DNA of 64,000 nucleotides from a bacterium (GCA_029565675.1 JAKQNP010000051.1:1-64000), one strand, 5' to 3'. Counted from the stretch's first letter, positions 35,826-45,151 are shown. Program-made: numbers and translations. The notes: generated by a model from the letters alone, not told the origin.

Positions 35826-36803
35826 TTAAACGATTCGATGTGGTACTTTTTGGCCTTCCAGTGCGGCAGTGACCGATTCAGAACACATGCGCGCCATGGA
35901 TGAGCGCGCCTCTATGGTGGCACTCGCCAGATGTGGTGCCAAAACCACATTTTCCGCTGTTAAAAGCTCTGGATGGATTGCCGGTTCGTTTTCAAACACA
36001 TCGAGGCCTGCTCCGCCAAGGTGTCCGCTTTTCAGCGCTTCCACCAGCGCTTTTTCGTCGACGATCGGCCCGCGCGCGGTGTTGATCAAAATACACTCTT
36101 TTTTGATCCGGGCAAACGCCGATGCATCGAAAAGATGTCGTGTCTCGGTCGTCAGTGGACAATGCAGCGAAATCACGTCTGAGGTTTTGAGCAGATGGGC
36201 AAATTCAACTTGTTTCGCGTTGAGCAGCTGTGCCTCTGCCGGATCGAGGGCGTTGGAATCGGTGTACTGAATCGGCATGCCAAAACCGACAGCACGACGG
36301 GCAAAAGCCTTGCCGATCCGCCCCATGCCGACGATTCCACAAGTCCTGCCTTGCAGTCCTGGACCAAGAAATAAAAGCGTTTCCCAACGCTTGAATAATC
36401 CCTGACGCACATGGCGGTCAGCAGAGGTGATCCGTCGAGTCACTGCCAGCAACAGCGCAAAGGCAAAATCAGCGGTCGCATCGGTCAAGACACCCGGGGT
36501 GTGGCTGACAGGGATCCCGCGACGCTTGGCGGCTTCGAGATCGATGTTGTCAACGCCGACTGCATATTGTGCGATGATTTTGAGTTTGGGGCAGGCAGCC
36601 ATTAAACGGTCACTGATCGGGTCGGACAACATGGTGACCAATGCATCTGCCTCACGGCCGAGTTCCATCAATTCGTCTTCCATAAAGTTGCCGGCATTGG
36701 GTTTGTCGTGTACCTCAACGATAAACCGTTGTCGCAATGGTTGAACGCCGCTGTCGTGAATCGGGCGAGTGATCACGACCAGAGGGCGGCTGCTTGCGGT
36801 CAT
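35826..36803 (-). CDS. D-2-hydroxyacid dehydrogenase (glyoxylate reductase-like)
   Basis: This is a 325-residue NAD(P)-dependent oxidoreductase. The nucleotide motif is '[20 protein letters not shown]', the substrate side carries '[20 protein letters not shown]', and the catalytic Arg/Glu/His blocks are '[16 protein letters not shown]', 'GLDVFENEP' and '[10 protein letters not shown]'. It most resembles glyoxylate/hydroxypyruvate reductases. The start at 36803 overlaps the URO-D stop as ATGA, which fixes it; the longer in-frame start is inside that gene. Confidence 0.9.
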   Translation of the reverse strand: MTASSRPLVVITRPIHDSGVQPLRQRFIVEVHDKPNAGNFMEDELMELGREADALVTMLSDPISDRLMAACPKLKIIAQYAVGVDNIDLEAAKRRGIPVSHTPGVLTDATADFAFALLLAVTRRITSADRHVRQGLFKRWETLLFLGPGLQGRTCGIVGMGRIGKAFARRAVGFGMPIQYTDSNALDPAEAQLLNAKQVEFAHLLKTSDVISLHCPLTTETRHLFDASAFARIKKECILINTARGPIVDEKALVEALKSGHLGGAGLDVFENEPAIHPELLTAENVVLAPHLASATIEARSSMARMCSESVTAALEGQKVPHRIV

Positions 36804-37813
36804 CGGCGTTCCTCCGGCTTTTGTGCAATCGGGTTGTTCCAGCGATCGTATCGCAAAAATGCATCGAGCATCCATTGTTTCTTCTGCGGGTCGACACCAA
36901 TGGCGGCATTATCGCCGTAATCGGAGAGGACAAAACCTCCTCTTTCGGTTCCCCAATGCAGCAGCAGTTGTTCGGCCTCCGCTTCGATTTCCCGTTTGCT
37001 CTTGAAGGGCAGGGTGTGTTGGATATCGCAAAGCGATTCAAAACAAATGCGTCCTGCAAAACGCTGGCCGATTTCTTCGATACCCAGAGCTGTGGGCTGT
37101 TGCAGATTGATTACATTCAAACCGATGTCAATCAAACTCTCCAGGATGTCGTTGACCTTGCCGCAAGAGTGCATCCAGACATGCCAACCCTGATCGTGCA
37201 TGGCGTCGAACATCTTTTTATACCGTGGTTTGAAGAATTCGTCCCAGAACTGTGGCCGGATGAACAGATTCAGTTCGGTTCCCCAGTCATCGCTGAAGGT
37301 AAATCCGTGAATGCGGCCTTTGAAGCGTCGGCCGACCTGGTCGATAATGCCCAAATTGAATTCGACGATGCGGTCGGCAAGAAACTCAATTTTTTCGCGC
37401 TCAAGTGCCAGATCGATGAGGGTGTTTTCAAAACCGCGCAAGGCGTGCATGCGTTCAAAAAGCAACATGAAAATACCACACGCAATATAGCGATCACCGG
37501 CGAGATCCAGTTTTTCTTCCATGCCGGTATAAAAGTTTGGATTGTCAGGATCCGGCCAAATAAACGAATCGAGGTGGTGCCAATCGGCCAGCGGATGACC
37601 TTTGACCTGGCCCATATTGGCCACCTCCGACCGTTGCCACATACATCCCCATTCATCCAGCGTCTGGCGCAAGGTGTGGTCGCCGGTGCTGATTTGATTC
37701 CAATTGACCTGGTAGATATCCGATAATCCGAGCGCTTCAAAGCGCAGCGGCAGTCGATCGGGTGATTCGAATTCAACTGCCCGGCGCACGACCTCATAGG
37801 GTGTTTGCGGCAT
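36800..37813 (-). CDS. URO-D family methyltransferase-like protein 1
   Basis: This 337-residue protein of the uroporphyrinogen decarboxylase superfamily is more like corrinoid/CoM methyltransferases (MtaA type) than HemE. It carries 'WMHSCGKVNDIL' with His215 and Cys217, the H-x-C zinc ligands used to activate a thiol acceptor. The HemE N-terminal Arg motif is not seen. I start at the ATG 37813 preceded by AAAGGAA. No corrinoid protein is nearby. It sits in the six-gene cluster, translationally coupled to the hydroxyacid dehydrogenase. Confidence 0.85.
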   Translation of the reverse strand: MPQTPYEVVRRAVEFESPDRLPLRFEALGLSDIYQVNWNQISTGDHTLRQTLDEWGCMWQRSEVANMGQVKGHPLADWHHLDSFIWPDPDNPNFYTGMEEKLDLAGDRYIACGIFMLLFERMHALRGFENTLIDLALEREKIEFLADRIVEFNLGIIDQVGRRFKGRIHGFTFSDDWGTELNLFIRPQFWDEFFKPRYKKMFDAMHDQGWHVWMHSCGKVNDILESLIDIGLNVINLQQPTALGIEEIGQRFAGRICFESLCDIQHTLPFKSKREIEAEAEQLLLHWGTERGGFVLSDYGDNAAIGVDPQKKQWMLDAFLRYDRWNNPIAQKPEERR

Positions 37814-37952
37814 GTTCAAAATTCCTTTTTGAGTCAGGCTGTGAAACCGATTCTGTTTGACCGCGGCTGCCGTTAAAATGAAACGCGCCACAGCATCGCT
37901 GGCCATCGTCGTTCAAACTGCGAGTTGATTTGTCGATGCCGGAGCAAAGCGT

Positions 37953-39227
37953 CTAGTCGATGATCGCCTGGTGGACCAGCGCATGCAATTTGTCATGGTC
38001 GTCGAGTCCGGTTGCCGGAATGACTTGAGTAAAATAGACCACCAGCAAATCCTCCAGGGGATCGACCCAATAAATCGAGTGATAAGCACCGCCCCAGCCA
38101 TACTCGCCTTTCGAACCGGGTTGGCCTTTTTCCCCGACGTCCAGCACGATTTCTAATCCCAATCCAAATCCCCGGCCGTCGCGGTATTCGATGTCGCTGA
38201 TGTGGTTGGCGGTCATCAATTCGACAGACTTGCGCGAAAGCAACCGGTTGCCGTCCAATTCACCGCCATTGAGCAGCATCTGTAAAAAGCGGGCGTAATC
38301 GCGAGCGGTCGACAACAATCCTGCGCCCCCGGAAGTGCTCTTCCGCGGTCCCTGAACATATGCACCCTGGCCAATGCCATCGCCGGGCTCGGGCGCGCGG
38401 ACGAGGGATCCATCGTCTGCAATCGAATAGACCACTGCCAAACGATCTTTCTTCTCTGCCGGCAAATAAAAGTGAGTGTCGATCATGCCCAAAGGTTGAA
38501 AAATTTGGTCGTCTAAAAATTCTGCCAGCGTTTGTCCGCTCACTTTTTCGATCAATGCACCAAGAATGTCGGTCGAATATCCGTAAATCCATTGTTCTCC
38601 CGGTTGGGCGTCAAATGGAAGTGAAGCCAGCCGGCTGATTGTATCGCCGATCGGTTCGTCGCGATCGGCAAAATACCATCCCTGTATCCCGGCTTTTTGC
38701 CACATCTCCTTGGCAGGCCCGTTGCCATAACTGATGCCGGCAGTGTGAGTCAAAAGATCGCGCACAGTGATCGGCCGCTTTGCATCCACGATCGAATAGC
38801 CGCCTTTGCCGTCGGCCGTCGCGACTTGGGTTTTTGCGAATTCGGGCAGGTACTTGCCGACCGGATCGTTGATCAGCAATCGGCCTTGTTCCTGCAGGAT
38901 CATCACCCCGACACTGGTGATCGCTTTGCTCTGGGATGCGATGCGAAAAATGGTTCCTTCCTGCATGGGCACAGCCAGGCCCATATCCTGATAACCGAAT
39001 GGCCTGAAATAGGCGACTTTGTCATGTCGGGCAACCAGCACAACCGCTCCCGGAAGCCGTTGCTGGTCCACGTAGCCTTGTATCACCGCACTCAGGCGCT
39101 GCAGCCGGTCGGAAGAAAGGCCAACATCCTCTGGTTTGGCGGGCATCAGATCTTGTGCCAAGAGAGCTGCAAATTGGATTAGAATTAAAAAAAACATACA
39201 GATAAAAACGTTTTTAGTCGTTCTCAT
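37953..39227 (-). CDS. Serine beta-lactamase-fold hydrolase (class C-like), exported
   Basis: This is a 424-residue secreted member of the beta-lactamase/transpeptidase-like family. Signal peptide 'VFICMFFLILIQFAALLAQ'; nucleophile motif S-x-x-K in 'FRIASQSKAITS'; second motif probably 'YGYSTDILG'; the third, HxG-like, in 'GWGGAYHSIYWVDP'. Members hydrolyse esters, D-peptides or beta-lactams; esterase activity is more likely in this setting than resistance. Start at 39227 gives proper spacing from AAGGAA. First gene of the cluster; a 139-bp gap follows before URO-D 1. Confidence 0.88.
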   Translation of the reverse strand: MRTTKNVFICMFFLILIQFAALLAQDLMPAKPEDVGLSSDRLQRLSAVIQGYVDQQRLPGAVVLVARHDKVAYFRPFGYQDMGLAVPMQEGTIFRIASQSKAITSVGVMILQEQGRLLINDPVGKYLPEFAKTQVATADGKGGYSIVDAKRPITVRDLLTHTAGISYGNGPAKEMWQKAGIQGWYFADRDEPIGDTISRLASLPFDAQPGEQWIYGYSTDILGALIEKVSGQTLAEFLDDQIFQPLGMIDTHFYLPAEKKDRLAVVYSIADDGSLVRAPEPGDGIGQGAYVQGPRKSTSGGAGLLSTARDYARFLQMLLNGGELDGNRLLSRKSVELMTANHISDIEYRDGRGFGLGLEIVLDVGEKGQPGSKGEYGWGGAYHSIYWVDPLEDLLVVYFTQVIPATGLDDHDKLHALVHQAIID

Positions 39228-39342
39228 AATCATTTCCTTACTAGTTAGGCGAGCAGAAAGGGTGCAAGAGTGTTCCCGAACACATCTGATCGCATTGTCA
39301 GGTGCTAATTGTACCTGGTCTGTTGCAGGTGCATCGGTTCAT

Positions 39343-39636
39343 TCACATCACGAAGGTTTTCGGTCCATCCACAGCGGTGTTATTGAAAACCAGATGCCTG
39401 TTCCGATCAGCATCAGCGTCTTTAAGGTCGCCAGGTTGGTTCTTCCGATCAAATAGACAACCGGCGGCTACGAACAACGGCCCGATCGCCAATTCTGTTC
39501 CAGCGCAGTGCTCTCCCGCATATTGGCCGAGAAAACTTATAAAATTGAGCAGCGCGTGTTCGGGCACCGGCTGACGCTCATATTCGTCTGCTGCTCGGTC
39601 CGGGCTGTTCTTTTGGTCAGTGTCGACAGCAGTCAT
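39343..39636 (-). pseudogene. Remnant of a permease (NCS1-like), coupled to BaiN gene
   Basis: The frame starts as ATGA on the stop of the flavoprotein gene. Its first about 60 residues ('LLNFISFLGQYAGEHCAGTE', then 'IGPLFVAAG') look like the N terminus of an NCS1/SSS-type cation symporter before the first helix. Coding then turns polar. The neighbouring frame reads 'TNLATLKTLMLIGTGIWFSI', which looks like a transporter C-terminal segment. The simplest reading is a symporter gene with most of its middle deleted and a frameshift. A real small protein of 97 residues is less likely. Confidence 0.45.
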
Positions 39637-40988
39637 TTGTGCTTTTCTCCTGTCGTTTGCCGGAGCTGAGGTCCTGAACAGTTTGGCTCCCACCCTTGCA
39701 GAGAACGGCCTGCCAGCCAGCCTGTCGAAAAGGCTGCCTGCAGGTTGAAGCCACCGGTATCGGCATCGAGATCGAGAACTTCGCCGGCAAAGTAGAGACC
39801 CGGTACGATTTTCGACTGCATCGTTTGGGAATCGATTTCTGCCAGGCTTATTCCTCCTGAAGTGACGATGGCATCATCGAAGGAGGGGTGTCCGGTCACC
39901 CGCATGCGGAAGTCCTTGAGCAACAGGCGGAGCTGTTTGCGTTCTTGGGTGTTGAGTTGATGCAGCGGTTTGTCCGGCGCAATCGATAAAATTTCCACAA
40001 AAACCGCAATCATCTTGCGCGGCAACAGGGCTTCCAGCAGGCTCGACATCTGTCGACGGTTGTGATCGCGGATTTCCCGCAAAAGTCGCTGTTCCAATGT
40101 CGAGTGGTCGAGAGCGGGTTTCAAATCGATCGAGATGCTGACCGACTGTTGACTGTCCAAAGGTTTGACGGCATCCCGGCTCAGCGAAAGGATGACCGGT
40201 CCGGAGACGCCGGCATCGGTAAAGACCATCTCGCCGAATTGCTCGCTCGCTTTCTTGTGGTTGATCCATAGTGTCACATTGACATTTTTAAGCGCCAACC
40301 CCTCCAGTTTTTTAGCCGTATCGCCTTCGGTATACAGGGCCACCAACGACGGGAAAAGCGGGGTGACGGTGTGTCCCAGCCGTTGGGCAAGGGCGTAGCC
40401 GGAACCATCTGATCCGGTTTTTGGATAAGACTTGCCACCGCTGGCCAGCACCACGTTTTTGCTGTACAGGGTTTTGGCTTGGATCGGCTCGGCGGGTTGG
40501 TGTTTTGGGTTTGCGGCTGAAAGACGAAAACTGCCGTCAGGCAACCGGCTGATGTCTGTGACGTTGGTTCGCGTCAGGATGGGAATGCCCAACTCTTTGA
40601 TGCGATTGAGCAGCGCTTCGGCGATTTCATGGGCGCTGTCGCTTTGCGGAAAATAACGCCCGCCTCTTTCAAGCTTGAACTCCACGCCAAGAGCCTGCAG
40701 GTATTGCAGCAGGTCGGTGTTGAAAAAGTGGGCAAAACTGGCCTTTAGGAAACGGCCCTGTTTGCCAAAATGGCGGAGAAATTCTTCACGCGTCGCGGCA
40801 TTGGTGATGTTGCAGCGACCTTTGCCGGAAATTTTTAATTTGAGAGCCGGCAAAGGCATTTTTTCCAAAATACAGATACCTCTGCCCTGTCTGTAGCTCT
40901 CGATGGCCGCCATCATTCCCGCCGGCCCGGCACCGATGACGATGATGTCAAAAGATTGATTTTCTTTGTGCGCAGCTCGAGGATTCAT
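39633..40988 (-). CDS. BaiN/HI0933-family FAD flavoprotein
   Basis: This is a 451-residue NAD(P)/FAD-dependent oxidoreductase. It has an N-terminal dinucleotide motif 'IIVIGAGPAGMMAAIES', then 'KLKISGKGRCNITNA', 'YFPQSDSAHEI', 'VVLASGGKSYPKTGSDGSGY' and C-terminal 'GLYFAGEVLDLDADTGGFNLQ' in part, all diagnostic of the family (YhiN, BaiN). BaiN acts in bile-acid dehydroxylation but most homologues have no known substrate. The start at 40988 (AAGGG upstream) removes an extension that overlaps the cupin gene. Confidence 0.88.
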   Translation of the reverse strand: MNPRAAHKENQSFDIIVIGAGPAGMMAAIESYRQGRGICILEKMPLPALKLKISGKGRCNITNAATREEFLRHFGKQGRFLKASFAHFFNTDLLQYLQALGVEFKLERGGRYFPQSDSAHEIAEALLNRIKELGIPILTRTNVTDISRLPDGSFRLSAANPKHQPAEPIQAKTLYSKNVVLASGGKSYPKTGSDGSGYALAQRLGHTVTPLFPSLVALYTEGDTAKKLEGLALKNVNVTLWINHKKASEQFGEMVFTDAGVSGPVILSLSRDAVKPLDSQQSVSISIDLKPALDHSTLEQRLLREIRDHNRRQMSSLLEALLPRKMIAVFVEILSIAPDKPLHQLNTQERKQLRLLLKDFRMRVTGHPSFDDAIVTSGGISLAEIDSQTMQSKIVPGLYFAGEVLDLDADTGGFNLQAAFSTGWLAGRSLQGWEPNCSGPQLRQTTGEKHK

Positions 40989-41001
40989 ACCCTTGGTGTT
41001 G

Positions 41002-41559
41002 TTAACTTGATGAAGAATTCGGTGGATTTTCCGCTTTGCCGCCAAAGTTGCCGCCCAATGGAATGGCTGAATCAGCGAAAAAGTTGTCGTCGATGACACA
41101 GGGCTGCGAGAGCTCCAGCAGGAGCGCTGCGCCCAGTCCGGTAAAACTATGCGGATGAGGCGGCGTCACCGTCAGAATATCGCCTTTGCCCAGCTCGAAT
41201 TGCCGGTCCACATAGCGCATGCGAACCCGCCCCTCGATGATGAAAAACGTCTCATGTTTGTTGCGGTGATGGTGGGCGGGACACGTCTGTCCATCTGCGA
41301 CGTAGAGATATTTGCCGCAATAGCCGGCATCGATTTCATTGGCAATCCAGACCTCGATCAATCCGATCGAGGCGAATTTCCCCAATCCAAAGTCCAAAAC
41401 CAGAGGTTCGAGATTTGGCAGGGCAATGTCCCAATTTTCGATCTGCCGGCGAAAAGATTGCAGCGCTTGTTCGCGAAGCGGTCCGTTCATTTCAATCGCT
41501 CTGGCGCGATCCAATTCATCCACTGTCGTCCTCCGCGACAAATCGCAAGTCAAATTCAT
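41002..41559 (-). CDS. Cupin-domain protein (sugar-isomerase-like)
   Basis: This 185-residue single-domain cupin has the metal motif 'PAHHHRNKHETFFIIEGRVRM' in part, and the second motif 'VTPPHPHSFTG', giving three His and one Glu as ligands. Size and layout resemble D-lyxose ketol-isomerase-like cupins, but the isomerase assignment is tentative. The start is uncertain: ATG at 41559 (no clear ribosome site) or 41490. A 31-bp hairpin repeat ends 15 bp upstream. A longer frame to 41790 runs into the URO-D gene and is rejected. Confidence 0.75.
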   Translation of the reverse strand: MNLTCDLSRRTTVDELDRARAIEMNGPLREQALQSFRRQIENWDIALPNLEPLVLDFGLGKFASIGLIEVWIANEIDAGYCGKYLYVADGQTCPAHHHRNKHETFFIIEGRVRMRYVDRQFELGKGDILTVTPPHPHSFTGLGAALLLELSQPCVIDDNFFADSAIPLGGNFGGKAENPPNSSSS

Positions 41560-41574
41560 TTTCTGCAGGTAGTG

Positions 41575-41605
41575 CCCGGATTCGGTGCGAAGCGCTGCAT
41601 CCGGG
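41575..41605. repeat. 31-bp hairpin repeat, copy 1
   Basis: It reads CCCGGATTCGGTGCGAAGCG and ends in CATCCGGG, an imperfect palindrome. It lies between the cupin start (41559) and the second URO-D gene. It shares the outer arms CCCGGATTCGGTG...ATCCGGG with copies at 42815, 47665 and 52395. Confidence 0.8.
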
Positions 41606-41651
41606 TAATACCACCAACAATTGTACACATTTTCGATCAGGATATCAAAAA

Positions 41652-42779
41652 CTATTTTTTCACGAATCTCCGTCTTGCAGCTGAATTTTTTTGCGCAACC
41701 CTTTCGGAAATTTGCCGGCAAAAACGAATATCCCCATCCGGAGGAACCTGGTCGGCTACCCCGAGAACAAATGATCGATCGCCCCAACATGCCAGCACTT
41801 TGTCAATATGGCTTGCCATATCGCGCCAACTGTAGGGCGGAGCAAACAGCACTCCTGGAACGCCTCCCCAGAGAATGACTGGTTCATTGCCGGCCAGCCT
41901 GTCAATTTCTGCCAGGCTGAGATCGCCCGCAGGCTGTGGAGTGATGGCCTCGATGGCGTCAAAGCCGGCGGCCACCAATTTGGGCAACAGACCGGCCACG
42001 GTTCCATCGAGATGGACAGCAGCTTTGATTCCGGCATCGTGCAATCGTTCGAGACGCTGTTTGTGATGGTCACGCATGTAACGGTCATAGAATGAGGTCA
42101 GGTTGTCGCTGGAAAGATTGTCGGGAAAATGTACAAGCGGCGGCCGCAGGGTGCACACTGCCTCGATAATCGGCTTTTCTTGCTCGAATAAAAGATCGAG
42201 AACGCGTTCTATTTTGCTTTCACAGTCAGCCAACAGATAGCTCATGTTTTCGATGCCCACCCAATCGGTCAGCAAATCAGCAAGCGGTGTGCGCGGCAGA
42301 CCGATGCTGGGAATCCCGCCATATTCTCCCCAAATCGCCATTCGATCTGCATAATCATCTAGATTGATCGGCAACAGTCGACGGTGTTCGAGGATGTCAA
42401 CAAGGAGATCCAGATCCTCTTCACTTTCCACATAGTGTTTGCTGCAGCCTGTCGAGCAGCTGGTGGGGAGGAAACGGGTAATTTCGGTCAGGGTCCCATG
42501 CAGTGAGACGATTTGTTTGATGACCTCGTGACCTCGCTGTTCCTGCAAGAGGCGGATCGGCGGTGAATAGACGGGCATGGCGACCCAGAATTTATCATAA
42601 TAGTAATAGGGCATGACACCGAGCTCCTGGTGCAAACAGAGATAGCCTTGTTCTGTTTTCCATTTGGGATCAGCAGTTCCCGCCGCCTCTTGCCCGGCCA
42701 TCCAGTAGGTGAGATCGGCAGTCCATACCGTTTGCTCTGCAGAGTATCCTTGCAGGAGATTGAGAAATGAAGAGAGCAT
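41652..42779 (-). CDS. URO-D family protein 2
   Basis: This 375-residue uroporphyrinogen-decarboxylase-like TIM barrel is only distantly related to the one at 36800. At the position equivalent to the zinc H-x-C motif it has 'AVHLDGTVAG' (His256, Asp258), so the thiol-activating Cys is missing. Other family marks are 'GFDAIEAITPQPAGDLSLAE' and 'PVILWGGVPG'. The Cys-rich segment 'TSCSTGCSKHYV' near residue 115 is unusual. Start chosen at 42779; the longer frame runs through the hairpin repeat. Confidence 0.8.
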   Translation of the reverse strand: MLSSFLNLLQGYSAEQTVWTADLTYWMAGQEAAGTADPKWKTEQGYLCLHQELGVMPYYYYDKFWVAMPVYSPPIRLLQEQRGHEVIKQIVSLHGTLTEITRFLPTSCSTGCSKHYVESEEDLDLLVDILEHRRLLPINLDDYADRMAIWGEYGGIPSIGLPRTPLADLLTDWVGIENMSYLLADCESKIERVLDLLFEQEKPIIEAVCTLRPPLVHFPDNLSSDNLTSFYDRYMRDHHKQRLERLHDAGIKAAVHLDGTVAGLLPKLVAAGFDAIEAITPQPAGDLSLAEIDRLAGNEPVILWGGVPGVLFAPPYSWRDMASHIDKVLACWGDRSFVLGVADQVPPDGDIRFCRQISERVAQKNSAARRRFVKK

Positions 42780-42814
42780 TGTTTTTCTGTCTTTTAAAAG
42801 TGGCAGGTAAAGCT

Positions 42815-42845
42815 CCCGGATTCGGTGCTGCATACCGAATCCGGG
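42815..42845. repeat. 31-bp hairpin repeat, copy 2
   Basis: A perfect 12-bp inverted repeat CCCGGATTCGGT/ACCGAATCCGGG (13 bp with the flanking T/A) encloses a 7-nt loop. It lies 35 bp upstream of the URO-D 2 start and close to the 3' end of the secreted-hydrolase gene at 42872, so it could also act at that mRNA end. Confidence 0.85.
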
Positions 42846-42871
42846 AGGCTATCTCACAAGAAAGATTTTCC

Positions 42872-45151
42872 CTATTTAATCAGAACCATTTTTTTCGTTT
42901 GTGACCCTGTGTCAGTTTTGAGACAGGAGAAATAAACGCCGCTGTTTTGATCGACAGAGTCCCAATCGATCGAGTGCTCTCCGGCGTGTAAAAAACCCTC
43001 AGCAAGACGAGCAATTGTTTGGCCTAGTGTATTATAGATTGTCAGCTGTATCTCACAGTCGATGGCCAGCGTAAAAGCGATTCGGGTTGTTGCGTTAAAT
43101 GGATTGGGATAGTTTACACCCAGTTCAAACTTTTCGACAGGTGAACCGCTGTTGAATTCAGCACAGGCGGGTTGATTGAAAAAATCGAGCACGGATTTAA
43201 GAAAAAGAGAGCGAGCCTTGTTGGGATAGATCGTTTCAATCGGCACGCTGGAGACGAATACCTTGCCTGGCAGGTTGCCGGCAGGGAACAGTCCGTTAAA
43301 ACAGACTCCTGCCACGCCATCGCTGGAATCAACCCCTGAAAAAACCAGGCAGGTTTGGCCACCATTGATACCTTTAAGAGTATTCGGACGGCTAACATTA
43401 TAGGATCCGTTTGTTCCGTCATCAAAGTCGAAGGACCCCGGATTTTCGGGCCAATCGGTCAAGAATTGAATCTGGTAATAAGTGGATGTCCTGTTGAGCG
43501 GCGAGCGGGAATGGTATTTGGCTTTCAAATAATCATGGGAAAATTCCTTATCGGAAGCGATGCCGCGAGAATCCAGGTCATAACCGATATCGCTTCCGGA
43601 GATCAACAGCTTGCCGCCGTTTTGCAGAAAAGTTTTCAGCAGCGCTTGTTCGTCGGTGCTCACCGATTCGTTGACCAGGATGTCGGTACCAAAGAAAAAA
43701 TCGACTATCTCATAGTTTGCCGGATCGATCATACCGCTGGTCAATGCGGTGTTGCTGGCAGAAACCGGATTCAAACCATTGTCGAAAAAGGCGACGGCAT
43801 GTTGACGGATAAAATCACGGGAATTGTCGCCCTTGGCTGCATCAAAGCCATCGACGATCAAGAGTTGCGGGGAAGCTGTGCCAGGTACTGCAGCGAGCAA
43901 TTTAGACTTTGGCGATTTGCCCCATGGACTGATGCCCTGGATACGAACGAAGGTGAGGGAGTCTGAACTTGTTCCAGCAAGCACATAGGTGGAGTCTCTG
44001 ATATCGATTGAATCGGAGGCAGTAACACCGTTGTGGCTGATAAAGATTCGATAAAGCTCACCGTGTTCAACCGGTTGAAAGGTCAGGCGAAGATCACCCC
44101 CCGGCTCGTTGAGCAGCATCAAGGTGCGTATTTCCTCAGGGGGTAATTTTTGAATAAAAGGCAGATAGGCTGGCGCGCTGTAGTACTGGTATCCGTTGTG
44201 GTCATGAGGAGTTGCAGAAGCGATACTGTGAATAAACCCATTTTTTTCGACCTGCACGGTATGCAGGATTGCCCGAGTCGGATTTTTTTTCAACCAGAAT
44301 TGGATGCGGCCATCCAAGGCAAAATATTTATAGAATTCATCATTTTCCTCGAAGGAGAAAGAGAAACTTTCACTCAATTTGCGTTGCATCATCTTGCTGC
44401 GATACCAGGTGCCGCCTGTTGGGCTGACGACAGGTTCACCTTCATAAAGTGCCACGCTGTCATTGTAGGCAAGAACGCACAAGGCTTTTTCGGGTGATGT
44501 TTTCAGCCATTGTGCCAGTTTGTCGCCGTGCTGTAGATTATTCGAATAGTTATAGTCGCTGTCCAAAAAAGCAATCCGATTGACAAAATCAGGGATGGTG
44601 TCGTTGCTGTTGATGAAGTTAAAGATGAAATTGCCGCCGCCGCTGTGACCGTTCAACACAAGGGAATGCGGAAAATCAGCAAACAAGTTGCGCAGCGAAT
44701 CGACCAGGGCTGTGATCAGCGGGTATTTGTCATTCGGATGGTTGCTGCTCCAGGTTGGCCAGCTCAGACCATCGGCTTGCAGATAGATCGTGACAATATT
44801 GCGATCATGAAAATGTTGTCGCAGAAAACGGGTTTGTGCTCCGATGTGTTGAATTTCATAATGCCAGTCATCACCCGGACCGGCTTCTTTGCCGATCGTC
44901 CAATCGATCGAGTTGCCATTGGGCAGCGCATAGAGAATCAGATCGGTATGGCGATTGTTAAGCATCGTGTCCGGGGCATTGATATGAATCGTTACATCGC
45001 TGGGATATTTAAACGTGAGCAGCTGTTCGTTAAAAAATGGACTAATGCTGAATCCGGGCAATTTTGTTGGCTGCGCACTGCTGTTGGCGACAAATGCAAA
45101 AAACAGTGCCAGAAAAATCATTGGTTGGGATGATGTGCGAAAGTGATTCAT
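42872..45151 (-). CDS. Secreted alpha/beta-hydrolase with sorting tail
   Basis: This 759-residue exported protein has a signal peptide ('MIFLALFFAFVANSSAQ'). The N-terminal half is an alpha/beta-hydrolase with nucleophile elbow 'NGHSGGGN' (Ser170), and 'FLDSDYNY' and 'HDHNGY' are candidate acid and His regions. A middle FN3-like part is followed by a Rossmann-like module ('QLLIVDGFDAAKGDNSRDFI', 'GGKLLISGSDIGYDLDS') that closely resembles residues 600-850 of the protease at 904. It ends in a Por-type tail starting 'LGVNYPNPFNATT' (about 675-759). Esterase or depolymerase activity is likely; the substrate is unknown. Confidence 0.82.
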   Translation of the reverse strand: MNHFRTSSQPMIFLALFFAFVANSSAQPTKLPGFSISPFFNEQLLTFKYPSDVTIHINAPDTMLNNRHTDLILYALPNGNSIDWTIGKEAGPGDDWHYEIQHIGAQTRFLRQHFHDRNIVTIYLQADGLSWPTWSSNHPNDKYPLITALVDSLRNLFADFPHSLVLNGHSGGGNFIFNFINSNDTIPDFVNRIAFLDSDYNYSNNLQHGDKLAQWLKTSPEKALCVLAYNDSVALYEGEPVVSPTGGTWYRSKMMQRKLSESFSFSFEENDEFYKYFALDGRIQFWLKKNPTRAILHTVQVEKNGFIHSIASATPHDHNGYQYYSAPAYLPFIQKLPPEEIRTLMLLNEPGGDLRLTFQPVEHGELYRIFISHNGVTASDSIDIRDSTYVLAGTSSDSLTFVRIQGISPWGKSPKSKLLAAVPGTASPQLLIVDGFDAAKGDNSRDFIRQHAVAFFDNGLNPVSASNTALTSGMIDPANYEIVDFFFGTDILVNESVSTDEQALLKTFLQNGGKLLISGSDIGYDLDSRGIASDKEFSHDYLKAKYHSRSPLNRTSTYYQIQFLTDWPENPGSFDFDDGTNGSYNVSRPNTLKGINGGQTCLVFSGVDSSDGVAGVCFNGLFPAGNLPGKVFVSSVPIETIYPNKARSLFLKSVLDFFNQPACAEFNSGSPVEKFELGVNYPNPFNATTRIAFTLAIDCEIQLTIYNTLGQTIARLAEGFLHAGEHSIDWDSVDQNSGVYFSCLKTDTGSQTKKMVLIK

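Noticed and set aside
37953-39227. Antibiotic-resistance beta-lactamase
   Set aside because: The class C fold includes many esterases and peptidases; the second and third motifs differ from resistance enzymes and the gene sits in a catabolic cluster.
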